DNA of 14,410 nucleotides from JBBRHF01 sp038223055. Its GTDB lineage: Bacteria; Actinomycetota; Actinomycetes; JACCUZ01. Below, piece by piece: positions 1 to 6,698 of the stretch. The stretch covers positions 1 through 14,410 of the forward strand of contig JBBRHF010000112.1 of the NCBI GenBank assembly GCA_038223055.1. Reading direction: 5' to 3'. The notes under the pieces were generated by a model. It was not told where the DNA came from, did not search any database, and was given only the letters and a program-made list of their open reading frames with translations. Numbering within the stretch: position 1 is the first letter of the stretch; each line of letters opens with the position of its first letter. Made by a program: the position numbers and the translations under genes.

Positions 1-495
1 TGATCCGGCTCTCCACCGACAGCAGCGCGAAGCGCTGGTCGAGCCGCGGCCTGGGATGGCCACCCTCACCCCGTGCACGATGGCGTTCGGCTTCGGCGAG
101 TTCCGCAAACCCCCCCGACGGCGTGCGGCGCCTGGCCGCCCTGATGCGCGAGCCCGACGTCAAGCCCGAGCTGGAGACTTACAACACGGGGCATCTCGAC
201 GCCTGCGTGCGACTGCTCGACAAGGGGCTGCTCGCCGATCCGCAGCAGTGTCTCCGTCGTGCTCGCATTGGCGGCCGGGGCTGCTGCGACGCCGGAGACC
301 TGATTGGCGTCGTACGTCGATTGCCGCCGGGCGGCGTCTGGCAGATCATCGCCATCGGGCGGGCCAACCTCAACCTGACCGCGATGGGGCTAGCGCTCGG
401 CGGCAACGCCCACTTGGCCGGCGTGAACTTCACGGTGGTGCTGGCCACGAGCCGGGCGATCGACTCGGCCTGGTCGCGGTCGACAGCCTCAAGCC
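1..495 (+). pseudogene. BKACE (DUF849) beta-keto acid cleavage enzyme, frameshifted C-terminal part
   Basis: When the reading frame is switched several times, the translation follows the C-terminal half of the beta-keto acid cleavage enzyme family (3-keto-5-aminohexanoate cleavage enzyme type, metal-dependent TIM barrels that condense a beta-keto acid with acetyl-CoA). Recognisable blocks in order are RPGMATLTPCTMAFG (frame 2, about 50-95), KPELETYNTGHLDACVRLLD (frame 3, about 160-220), VSVVLALAAGAAATPET (frame 1, about 250-300) and IAIGRANLNLTAMGLALGGN (frame 3, about 350-407). At least four shifts are needed: near 25-45, in the C run at 113-119, near 248 and near 300. After about 410 the match fades and no proper C-terminus is seen. 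The left end runs off the window. The family assignment is fairly sure. The substrate cannot be predicted, and the gene cannot make a whole enzyme as it stands. Confidence 0.72.
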
Positions 496-558
496 CGAGC
501 GCGACGTGCAGGGAGACCGGGGGAAGGCGTCCCTTCCGGGATGGTGCGCGGTGGGCGC

Positions 559-590
559 GGGACGCGGCACCCGATCGGGAGCCGCGTCCC
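559..590. terminator. Perfect hairpin between the BKACE remnant and the chemotaxis gene
   Basis: A 10-bp perfect stem (GGGACGCGGC / GCCGCGTCCC) encloses a second perfect palindrome, CCCGATCGGG, with one A on each side, so the whole 32 bases can fold on either strand. It lies 33 bp past the stop of the minus-strand chemotaxis gene and just past the + strand BKACE remnant, where a bidirectional terminator would be expected. There is no U tract, which is common for actinobacterial terminators. The hairpin is seen directly. The terminator role is inferred. Confidence 0.6.
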
Positions 591-622
591 GGCGGTTTGG
601 GCTGATCTGTGACGGGTGGGGG

Positions 623-2281
623 TCAGTAGCGGAAGGTGCCGACCAGTGTTTGCAGCTCGCTGGACATGCGGGCCAGGTCGGTGGCGGCGCGCTGGGACTC
701 GCTGACTCCGGTGGTGGTGGCTTCGGCGGCGGTGGCGACTCCGACCACGTTGGAGGCGATCTCCTGGCTGCCTGCGGCGGCCTCGGAGACATTGCGGGCC
801 ATCTCGTTGGTGGTCGCGGTCTGCTCCTCGACGGCGGCGGCGATGGTGGTCTGGTAGACGTTGATCCGGGCGATCACCTCGGAGATTTCGGCGATCGCGG
901 TGACCGCGCCCCCGGTGTCGGCCTGGATGGCCTGCACTCGCCGGGAGATGTCTTCGGTGGCCTTGGCGGTCTCCTGGGCGAGGTCTTTGACCTCCTTGGC
1001 GACCACGGCGAAGCCCTTGCCGGCCTCGCCGGCCCGGGCGGCCTCGATGGTGGCGTTCAGCGCGAGCAGGTTGGTCTGCTCGGCGATCGAGGTGATCAGT
1101 TTGATGACGTTGCCGATCTCCTGGGAGGACTCGCCGAGCTTGGCGACGGTCTCGTTAGTCGAGGCAGCGACGGTGACGGCCTGGGCGGCGACGCGGGCGG
1201 CGTCCGCCGCGTTCTGGGCGATGTCCCGGATGGAGGCGCCCATCTCCTCGGTGCCGGCCGCGACGGTCTGCACGTTGGTGGAGACTTGCTCGGCGGCGGC
1301 GGCAACCACCTCGGCCTGCGTGGAGGTCTCCTCGGCGGCGGCGGCGATCTGGTTGGAGGTGTTGGACAGCTGCTCGGAGGCGGCGGCCAGCGCCTGCGCG
1401 TTGTCGGCCATCGTGGACACTGTGGCCCGCAGGTTCTCCGTCGCGGTGTTGACCGAGGCGGCCATCGTGCCGAGCTCGTCGCGGGTGTCGACGTCCACGT
1501 GGTGGGTCAGGTCGCCCTCAGCGACGGATACCAGCGCGGCGTTCACCTTGCGCATAGGACCCACGATGGTCCGCCCGATCATCATGGCCAGGAACACCGC
1601 GAGCAGCAGGCCACCCACCAGCAGCCCGAGGGTGATGCTGCGCGCGGATTGGTAGGTGTTGGTCGCCGCATTGGCCTGCGCCGCGGCGTTGGCCTTACCC
1701 TCGTCCACCAGCGTCTGGATGCCGTCCATCATCTTGGTGATGATCGGCGCCGCCACCGTGTCGCGCACCTGTGACCACTGGGCCATGTTCGAGGCCCGGC
1801 CCGCCGGCAGCAGTTGTTCGTCGCGGATGACCCGGTACTTCGTGAGCTGCGCGACTACTTCGTCGACGGCCTTCGGTTGCGTCGCGAGCTTCTGGTAGTC
1901 GGCGACGGCCGCGTCCACGGCTGCGTCGTCTACCCTGACCGCCTCCTCATACTTCGCCTTGTCGTCCTTGGTGGTCGAGATCGCCTGGTTCGCGACATCG
2001 AGCCGCACCTGGAACACGTGTCCGCGGATCGCGGTCAGGCTGGTCACCGGCAGCATGCCCTGGCGGTAGATGGTTGTCGCGGACTGGTTGACCGTCGCCA
2101 ACTTCATGATCGCGAACAAACCGATCGAAGAGGCGATGATGGCCACGACCCCCACCGCGGCCAGGATCTTCGTGTTCACCTTCCGGTCGCCGAACCAGCG
2201 CTTCAGCGGGTTGCCCCGGGAGACGGAGGCCCGGGAGGCGGGCGCCTGGGCGCCGGAGAGGGTGACAGCGAGTTGCGCCAT
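623..2281 (-). CDS. Methyl-accepting chemotaxis protein (four-helix sensor, HAMP, MCP signalling domain)
   Basis: Complete 552-residue transmembrane chemoreceptor. A basic cytoplasmic leader of about 35 residues is followed by TM1 (about 39-59), an extracellular mostly helical region (about 60-213) typical of the four-helix-bundle MCP ligand domain, TM2 (about 216-236), a HAMP linker (about 237-290) and a long helical signalling domain to the C-terminus. The hairpin tip that binds CheA/CheW is intact at about 400-433 (EQTNLLALNATIEAARAGEA, then KGFAVVAKEV). The protein ends in TFRY, the usual end of actinobacterial MCPs, with no NWETF-type CheR tether. The ATG start is preceded by a GAAGGACG ribosome site about 9 nt upstream. 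No che or flagellar genes lie nearby, so this is an orphan receptor. The ligand is unknown. It is one of the few fully intact genes in the left half of the window. Confidence 0.95.
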   Translation of the reverse strand: MAQLAVTLSGAQAPASRASVSRGNPLKRWFGDRKVNTKILAAVGVVAIIASSIGLFAIMKLATVNQSATTIYRQGMLPVTSLTAIRGHVFQVRLDVANQAISTTKDDKAKYEEAVRVDDAAVDAAVADYQKLATQPKAVDEVVAQLTKYRVIRDEQLLPAGRASNMAQWSQVRDTVAAPIITKMMDGIQTLVDEGKANAAAQANAATNTYQSARSITLGLLVGGLLLAVFLAMMIGRTIVGPMRKVNAALVSVAEGDLTHHVDVDTRDELGTMAASVNTATENLRATVSTMADNAQALAAASEQLSNTSNQIAAAAEETSTQAEVVAAAAEQVSTNVQTVAAGTEEMGASIRDIAQNAADAARVAAQAVTVAASTNETVAKLGESSQEIGNVIKLITSIAEQTNLLALNATIEAARAGEAGKGFAVVAKEVKDLAQETAKATEDISRRVQAIQADTGGAVTAIAEISEVIARINVYQTTIAAAVEEQTATTNEMARNVSEAAAGSQEIASNVVGVATAAEATTTGVSESQRAATDLARMSSELQTLVGTFRY

Positions 2282-2771
2282 GGGCGGGGACGTCCTTCAG
2301 ATCGAGGGAGCACACGCCGCATCAGGGCATGCACGTCGGAGCGAGGCGACGGCCAGGGCAACCGTCGGTTGGGTCCGATGCCTGACCGTTCGACGCCCAA
2401 GGCCCCAGGCTTGAGCAATCCTGCCGAACGAATCGCCTTCGTCGCGACCGGTGTCAATAAATGCCGTGAATCATCAAGATCGCCACCCGGCCGCATCGCG
2501 AGCGAGGTTGCTTTCCTGGGGTCGCGAGCCGGATGTCCTGATCCTGTTGTGCGGCATGCGAAGACACGGGTCCGGTCTTCGTCAACCGAGGTGCGCTGCC
2601 GGCAGCGGATGCGGCCCAAGTCGTCCTGACGTCGGGAGAGTCAGTTCACGAATTGGTCACGCACCGCTGCCCCGACCGATATGTCGCGGCACCGACAGCA
2701 AGATCGCCAGACAACCTCCCGGCTCAGGGCACTTCGAGGCCGTACGCGGTACGGGTGGGCAGGCGCGAAGA
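2282..2771. other. Intergenic stretch upstream of the chemotaxis gene, no gene seen
   Basis: Open frames here read as Arg/Pro-rich shadow translations without family similarity. The stretch must contain the promoter of the minus-strand chemotaxis gene. A TTGACA hexamer reads on the minus strand at 2457-2452, but the hexamer 17 nt downstream (GATTCG) is a poor -10, so no promoter is called. The part nearest 2771 may hold unrecognisable 3' sequence of the AbiEii toxin remnant that starts at 3177. Confidence 0.5.
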
Positions 2772-3177
2772 TCAACTGGGGACCGTGGTCCAGACCCCGG
2801 CGTACTCGCCGCTTTGGCGGATGGTGCGGGCGCGCGCTGTCTCCGACAGGTAGTGCACCGCGCCGCCGGGTGGCCGGGGTGAGGGCAGCGATCCGAGGAT
2901 CCGTTCGAGCACGGATTGCTCGGGGTTGGCGAGGCTCTCGGCCAGCAGGTCCATCTCGACCGTCGGACATCGCGCCGACATCACGGCCAAAAGCATCCCA
3001 TCCTTGAGCACTAACTCGCCCGTGTGGGCGCCGGCAGCGAGGCGGGCCAGGAAACGTTCCAGCACGGAGGGTGAGAAGATCCTGGGTCGGGTGGCCCTGG
3101 TGGCAAGCCTGGCCGCGCAGGTCCAGGTAGGCAGCACCGCCCGGATCACTGCGCATCGGAGGGTTCGGGCTGGTCAT
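2772..3177 (-). pseudogene. AbiEii-type nucleotidyltransferase toxin, truncated and frameshifted
   Basis: Remnant of the toxin half of an AbiE (type IV toxin-antitoxin / abortive infection) pair. It starts at the ATG at 3177 (MTSPNPPMRSDPGG...), reads through a segment of the actinobacterial AbiEii type (HQGHPTQDLLTL), then changes frame near 3080 and continues with VLERFLARLAAGAHTGELVL and a nucleotidyltransferase-like block. It ends at a stop after EYAGVWTTVPS, about half the usual family length. In the catalytic block the expected KGG and D-x-D are read as KDG and E-M-D, so the residues that would bind nucleotide and metal have changed as well. The start overlaps the end of the antitoxin remnant, the normal abiEi-abiEii order. 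The family call rests on block similarity recognised by eye. Loss of function is well supported. Confidence 0.65.
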
Positions 3178-3510
3178 GCGGTCGCGATGCCTCCAGCACC
3201 GGCACCGCGGAGAGGACCGGACCGAGCACGTGCAATGCCCGGGCGAGCTCCACCAGTTCGCCGGGCAGACTCCTCCCGTGTCTAGGTAGCGGCGCAAGGC
3301 GGCCAGCGCCAGCGGTGTCCCGAGCTTGCATCGCAGCCGCATCAGGTCCACCACGGTGCGCGCCGCCGAGTAGACCCGCACGTTTTCGCCCGGCGCCGCC
3401 TCCACCTAGGACCGGCCCAATTCGGATGTGGCCTCGTCGAACCGGAACACCTCCACCAGTGGGTAGGCGATCCGCGGTGGCCGCGTCAGCGGTCGCCGAA
3501 GAAGTCACCA
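3146..3510 (-). pseudogene. AbiEi-type antitoxin, C-terminal remnant with stop codon and frameshift
   Basis: Read on the minus strand from about 3510, the sequence gives RPPRIAYPLVEVFRFDEATS, then an in-frame TAG, then VEAAPGENVRVYSAARTVVD and LMRLRCKLGTPLALAALRRY, a block characteristic of the C-terminal domain of AbiEi-like antitoxins. A one-base shift near 3270 moves the end into another frame (GELVELARALHVLGPV...VLEAS). The N-terminal winged-helix domain that binds DNA is missing. Its 3' end overlaps the toxin remnant start at 3177, matching the operon layout of intact abiE systems, where the antitoxin represses its own operon and counters the toxin. With a stop, a frameshift and no N-terminus it is dead. 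Confidence 0.65.
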
Positions 3511-3892
3511 CCGCGATGGCATGCGGCTTCGCGGCACGCGAACTGGGCCTCGCCCCGCGAACTCCAACGGGCACAAGCCGCCCAGGCAGGTGAGGTGTGA
3601 CCGGGCAAGGCGACCTGGTGCGGCTGGGTCACGCGATGGGCGCACGGGCCGGCGCCGGGCCAGGGGAGGCGGCACCGGACCCGGTCGAGTACGAGCTGGT
3701 CATGCGCGCCCGCGACGCCGTCGCACCCTCCCTGGCGGGTGCTTGACCGCCTTACTTGGCGCCACGGCGGTCTCCACCCGCGCCATGCCGCTGACCGTGG
3801 TGGCGACCAACCGGGGCCACATTCTGGAAATTGCCCTACGAGAACTGTCGGCGGCCGATGACTGGGAATCGATGGCCCGGTGGACGTCCTGA
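3484..3892 (+). pseudogene. Unidentified degenerate coding tract
   Basis: Short protein-like runs in changing + frames suggest a decayed gene. They are AVAEEVTTAMACGFAARELG (frame 3, about 3485-3560), ELQRAQAAQAGEV (frame 1, about 3555-3595), then a GTG-started 49-codon frame at 3597-3746 (TGQGDLVRLGHAMGARAGAG..., ending VAPSLAGA), and ALRELSAADDWESMARW (frame 2, up to the stop at 3892). The composition (balanced acidic and aliphatic residues, little of the Arg/Pro excess of shadow frames) supports former coding. No family is recognised. It may be one gene or two, and may have belonged with the helicase that follows. Confidence 0.35.
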
Positions 3893-4950
3893 CAGCGCCG
3901 TGCTCGCCGTACGAGGGACGTTGGCTGGCCGTCGCCCGCGCGGCGGCAGCCCGGGAAGGCCATCACCTGCAAACTGCGGGTCCTGCCCGCCGAACCGGCC
4001 TCGCGGGCGGCCGCGCCGATCCCGTACGTCGATGCCGACCTGGCCGCCTGGCTACCCCCGGACTACGAGGCAGCTCGGGCCGCCCTCACCGATCCCGCGC
4101 CACGCGGGCTGGACCGGGTCGCGAGGGCTGGTCCGGGTCGCGAGGGCTGGACCGGGTCGCGCGGGCTGGTCCGGGTCGCGCGGGCTGGTCCGGGTCGCGA
4201 GGGCTGGTCCGGGTCGCTCGGTCACCGACTTCGCGAAAGGCACCCGCCCCAGCGTGAACTTGCCACCGCCAAGTCCAGCTGCCGGCCGCGACCGGCGCAG
4301 CCGTCCGGCAGACTCACACCGATGCCCGCGTGCGAGCTTGCCACCCAGTTCGCCGAGGCCGGGTGGCCGACGACGCTGCGCACCCAGCAGGTCGGCGCCC
4401 TCGACGCGCTTGCCCGGCACTGGGGGATCGGGCACCGGCGCGGCCTCGTCGTGCTGCCGCCCGGCGCCGGCAAGATGCTGGTCGGTCTTGACTTACCAGG
4501 CTCTGGCGACCTTCGAGCCCGACGACGAGGTTGACGAGGACGGGCACGAGCACCGTCCCGGCGCGTGGCTGGCCCTCGAACGGCTGGTCGAGGACCCGCG
4601 CAACGCGGCGATTGACCCGATGCTGGTGACCGGTCGGAGGGTGGCCGCGAATGTGACGACCGTCCGGGCGTTCGTCGAGTTCGTCGCGTTCGCCCGAGCC
4701 CACGACCAGGCGCTGCACCTCGACGACGTACCTGGTGACGGCGTCGGGATCGTCGACGTCACCGGGCGGTGGTCGCCGCGCAGGTGGGTGCGCCATGCCC
4801 GCGGCGTAAACGTCCTCACGACCTCGACCACCCCAGGGTCGGTCGTGCAGACCCGGGGACGGGCGCCGCGCACCGACCCGGCCTGGCCGGAGGAGGTCGC
4901 GAACAACTGGTCCGTCGGGTGCGTTGCGCCCGAGCACCCGAAGGCTTCGG
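3893..4950 (+). pseudogene. SF2 DEAD/DEAH-type helicase remnant with internal deletions and frameshift
   Basis: Frame 2 carries a conserved-looking lead-in (ITCKLRVLPAEPASRAAAPI at about 3962, then PYVDADLAAWLPPDYEAARA), the 19-bp repeat block, and a helicase N-terminus at 4322-4495 with a Q-motif-like RTQQVGALDALARHWG and Walker A (LPPGAGK, where the usual T after GK is M). Frame 3 then supplies SVLTYQALATFEPDDEVDED (4482 on), so the sequence after Walker A jumps to motif Ia/Ib without the intervening residues. No DExH box (motif II) or motif III is found. A motif-VI-like stretch follows: VVQTRGRAPRTDPAWPEEVA, then NNWSVGCVAPEHPK up to about 4947. The pieces are in the order of one SF2 helicase gene of well over 2 kb that has lost most of its middle. 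Its former role cannot be told. Proximity to abiE remnants would fit a defence island. Confidence 0.6.
4106..4219 (+). repeat. Six tandem copies of a 19-bp unit
   Basis: Unit GGGCTGGTCCGGGTCGCGC starts at 4106, 4125, 4144, 4163, 4182 and 4201, each exactly 19 bp apart. Variation is limited to position 7 (T or A) and the last two or three bases (GA/GC/TC). Because 19 is not a multiple of three, each three units encode a 19-residue period (GWSGSRGLVRVARAGPGRA-like) in every + frame without a stop. It lies between the lead-in segment and the Walker A region of the helicase remnant. Confidence 0.95.
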
Positions 4951-5080
4951 CGGCTGGGCCCGCGGGCTGCGCCCGCCGTGCAAGGCGTGCCGCCCGGCCA
5001 AGGGCCGCGCGGACGCGGTGATCGAGCACCCGCCGGGGGATGAGACACAGCGGGACTGGGTGGAGCTGCCGGACCCGCCC
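4941..5080 (+). pseudogene. istA transposase fragment (IS21 type), left element
   Basis: Frame 2 reads LRPPCKACRPAKGRADAVIE, then HPPGDETQRDWVELPDPP. This matches the entry to the IstA catalytic core of the IS21 family (usually ETQWDWVELPDPP), which contains the first Asp of the DDE triad. The first Trp is Arg here. Only about 45 residues remain. Upstream, the sequence joins directly to the helicase remnant. Downstream, at about 5074-5080, it joins in another frame to istB, so most of istA and the start of istB have been deleted. Confidence 0.6.
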
Positions 5081-5325
5081 TCATCAACGAACTCGCCACC
5101 TGCCGCTACCTGCAATCCGCCACCAACGTGCTGCTCATCGGGCCACCCGGAGTGGGCAAAACACACCTCGCGGTCGGCCTGGCCCGCGCCGCCGCCGAAG
5201 CCGGCTACCGCACCCACTTCACCACCGCCTCCGACCTCGCCGCCCGCTGCCACCGCGCCGCCATCGAAGGACGCTGGGCCACCACCATGCGCTTCTTCGC
5301 CGGACCCACCCTGCCCGTGGTCGAC
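5074..5325 (+). pseudogene. istB ATPase fragment (IS21 helper), cut by the RIT element
   Basis: Frame 1 gives about 84 codons of an IstB/DnaC-like AAA+ ATPase, the helper that loads IS21 transposase onto target DNA. They run from ALINELATCRYLQSATNVLL through Walker A (GPPGVGKTH at about 5140) and AARCHRAAIEGRWATTMRFF to LPVVD. The gene is then interrupted exactly at the Walker B aspartate codon (GAC, 5323-5325), where the RIT inverted repeat begins. The usual continuation (ELGYLPL...) is absent. Reading on into the repeat adds the foreign tail LCRHRDYADPQWGSG... to a stop at 5430. The N-terminal 80 or so residues are also missing. The protein is clearly different from the IstB on the other side of the RIT element. 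Confidence 0.8.
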
Positions 5326-5395
5326 CTATGCCGACACCGCGACTATGCCGACCCGCAGTGGGGCAGCGGCCCGGATGTGTTGCGACGGTGCGGCT
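5323..5395 (+). repeat. Left terminal inverted repeat of the RIT element
   Basis: 73 bp, matching the reverse complement of 8647-8719 at 70 of 73 positions without gaps. The three mismatches fall in the inner half. It includes two direct copies of the 10-bp word CTATGCCGAC. Confidence 0.95.
5326..5352 (+). promoter_or_regulatory. Paired putative recombinase-binding sites, left end
   Basis: CTATGCCGAC occurs at 5326-5335 and again at 5343-5352, a 17-bp spacing, separated by ACCGCGA. The same pair with the same spacing is mirrored at 8690-8716. Their terminal position suggests core-type or arm-type binding sites for the Rit recombinases. That role is inferred. Confidence 0.6.
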
Positions 5396-5420
5396 TTTGG
5401 ACCAGACCGCAACCTGGCTG

Positions 5421-5430
5421 GTCGGCATAG
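5421..5430 (-). promoter_or_regulatory. Third, inverted copy of the 10-bp site, left end
   Basis: GTCGGCATAG, the reverse complement of the terminal word, lies 107 bp inside the left end, outside the 73-bp repeat and upstream of ritA. The equivalent copy at the right end (8613-8622) is 106 bp inside, so its position is conserved although the DNA between is not. Confidence 0.6.
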
Positions 5431-5482
5431 TTGCGGTGCGCGGGTGAGGCTTTCGGGGTCGGGGCAGGGTGCTCCGGGAGTC

Positions 5483-5487
5483 GGAGG
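5483..5487 (+). promoter_or_regulatory. Ribosome binding site choosing the ritA start
   Basis: GGAGG sits 5 nt before the ATG at 5493. An in-frame GTG eight codons upstream (5469) has no such site, so the ATG is preferred. Confidence 0.6.
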
Positions 5488-5492
5488 CGGTC

Positions 5493-6698
5493 ATGTCGGG
5501 CACGCGGCGCAAGCCGGGGGAACTGGGGCCCTTCGTCGAGGGATATCGGTGCAGGTTGCTGGCGTTGGGTTTCACGCCGGGCACCATTCGGGGCCAGTTG
5601 AAAGTGCTGGGTCAGCTGGGCCGGTGGTGCTCGGAGCAGGGGGTGGCAGCCGAGCAGCTCGACGCGAGACATCTTGAGAGCATCCGGGCCGCCCGGGAGG
5701 CTGCAGGGCTTGCCCCGGCACCGGGACCTCGGGCGTTGAGCCAGCTGCTGGACTTCCTGCGCGACGCTGGTGTGATCGCCGGCCAGGACAGATCACCGCG
5801 CAGCGGGTTGGACGACCTGCAGGATTCCTACCGGCTGTGGCTGACGGCGGATCGAGGTCTGGCCGCGGCGACGGTGGCACGGTATGTGAACCTGGCCCGC
5901 ACGTTCCTGTCCGGGCACCAGCAGCTCGACGGCGCGGTGGAGGTCGCCGGGCTCACCGGTGGGCAGGTGAACACGTTCCTGCAAGGCGAGTGCGCCCGGC
6001 TGAGTCTTGGGTCGGCCAAGGGCCGGGTGACCGAGCTGCGGGCACTGCTGCGCTACCTGCACCTGCGCGGTCTGACCGAGCTGGCCCTGGGCGAGGCGGT
6101 GCCCCCGGTGGCCGGATGGCGCGACACCACGGTCCCGTTGTCGCCCTCGGTGGCCCAGGTCCAAGCCCTGTTGGATGGCTGCGACCAGACCAATGCGACC
6201 TGTCTGCGCGATTTCGCCATCTTGATGTTGCTGGCCCGCCTCGGGTTGCGCTCGATCGAGGTCGCGCGGCTGGAACTGGGCGATGTCGACTGGCGAAGCG
6301 GTGACCTGCTGAGCCGCGGAAAGGCGGCGCGGCTGGACCGGATGCCGCTGCCGGCGCAGGTCGGGCAGGCGCTGGCCGCCTACCTGGTGTCGGGCCGCCC
6401 GAGCGCCACCGAGGATCGGCATCTGTTCGTGACCGAGCGGGCGCCGCGGCGCCCGATCCGACCCGACCTGGTCAGCGACGTCGTGCGGCGCGCCTGCCGC
6501 CGGGCGGGCCTGGCGGAGTTCGGTGCGCACCGACTACGCCACGCCCTGGCGACCGATCTGTTGGCCCAGGGGGCGGCTCTGGTCGAGGTCAGCCAGGTCC
6601 TTTGCCACGCGGATCTGGCCACCACCGCGGTCTACGCCAAGGTGAACATCGGTGCGCTGCGGGAACTGGCCCGCCCGTGGCCGGGTGGCACCCGATGA
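5493..6698 (+). CDS. ritA: Tyrosine recombinase RitA of the RIT element
   Basis: 401-residue tyrosine (phage-integrase family) recombinase that cuts and rejoins DNA through a 3'-phosphotyrosine. An N-terminal SAM-like DNA-binding region covers about 10-200 and the catalytic domain about 215-395. The catalytic set is complete: Arg253 (LARLGLRSIEVARL), Lys277 (SRGKAARLDRMPL), His346 and Arg349 (HRLRHALAT), His372 (VLCHADL) and Tyr381 (TTAVYAK). The start is set by the GGAGG before 5493. The stop overlaps the ritB start (ATGA at 6695-6698), implying translational coupling. As first gene of the trio and the longest of the three, it corresponds to RitA. It probably acts with RitB and RitC at the terminal repeats. 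The individual roles of the three enzymes are not evident from the sequence. Confidence 0.92.
   Translation: MSGTRRKPGELGPFVEGYRCRLLALGFTPGTIRGQLKVLGQLGRWCSEQGVAAEQLDARHLESIRAAREAAGLAPAPGPRALSQLLDFLRDAGVIAGQDRSPRSGLDDLQDSYRLWLTADRGLAAATVARYVNLARTFLSGHQQLDGAVEVAGLTGGQVNTFLQGECARLSLGSAKGRVTELRALLRYLHLRGLTELALGEAVPPVAGWRDTTVPLSPSVAQVQALLDGCDQTNATCLRDFAILMLLARLGLRSIEVARLELGDVDWRSGDLLSRGKAARLDRMPLPAQVGQALAAYLVSGRPSATEDRHLFVTERAPRRPIRPDLVSDVVRRACRRAGLAEFGAHRLRHALATDLLAQGAALVEVSQVLCHADLATTAVYAKVNIGALRELARPWPGGTR

Noticed and set aside
56..1774. Long + strand open frame of 572 codons opposite the chemotaxis gene
   Set aside because: Gly/Asp/Arg-rich low-complexity translation, antisense to a clearly recognised MCP. 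Only its first 40 or so residues are real (part of the BKACE remnant).
2429..2457. Sigma-70-like promoter for the chemotaxis gene (TTGACA on the minus strand)
   Set aside because: The hexamer at the right spacing (GATTCG) is not a credible -10, and no flagellar-sigma type box could be fitted convincingly.
4106..4219. CRISPR array
   Set aside because: Units are directly adjacent 19-mers with no spacers, so this is a simple tandem repeat.
3831..5021. A single 396-residue + strand gene
   Set aside because: Its first half is an Arg/Pro-rich shadow plus the tandem repeat. Only 4482-4947 carries helicase sequence, so it is not one gene.
5793..6530. Minus-strand 245-residue frame within ritA
   Set aside because: Antisense shadow of a well-supported recombinase, Gln/His/Arg-rich, with no family similarity.
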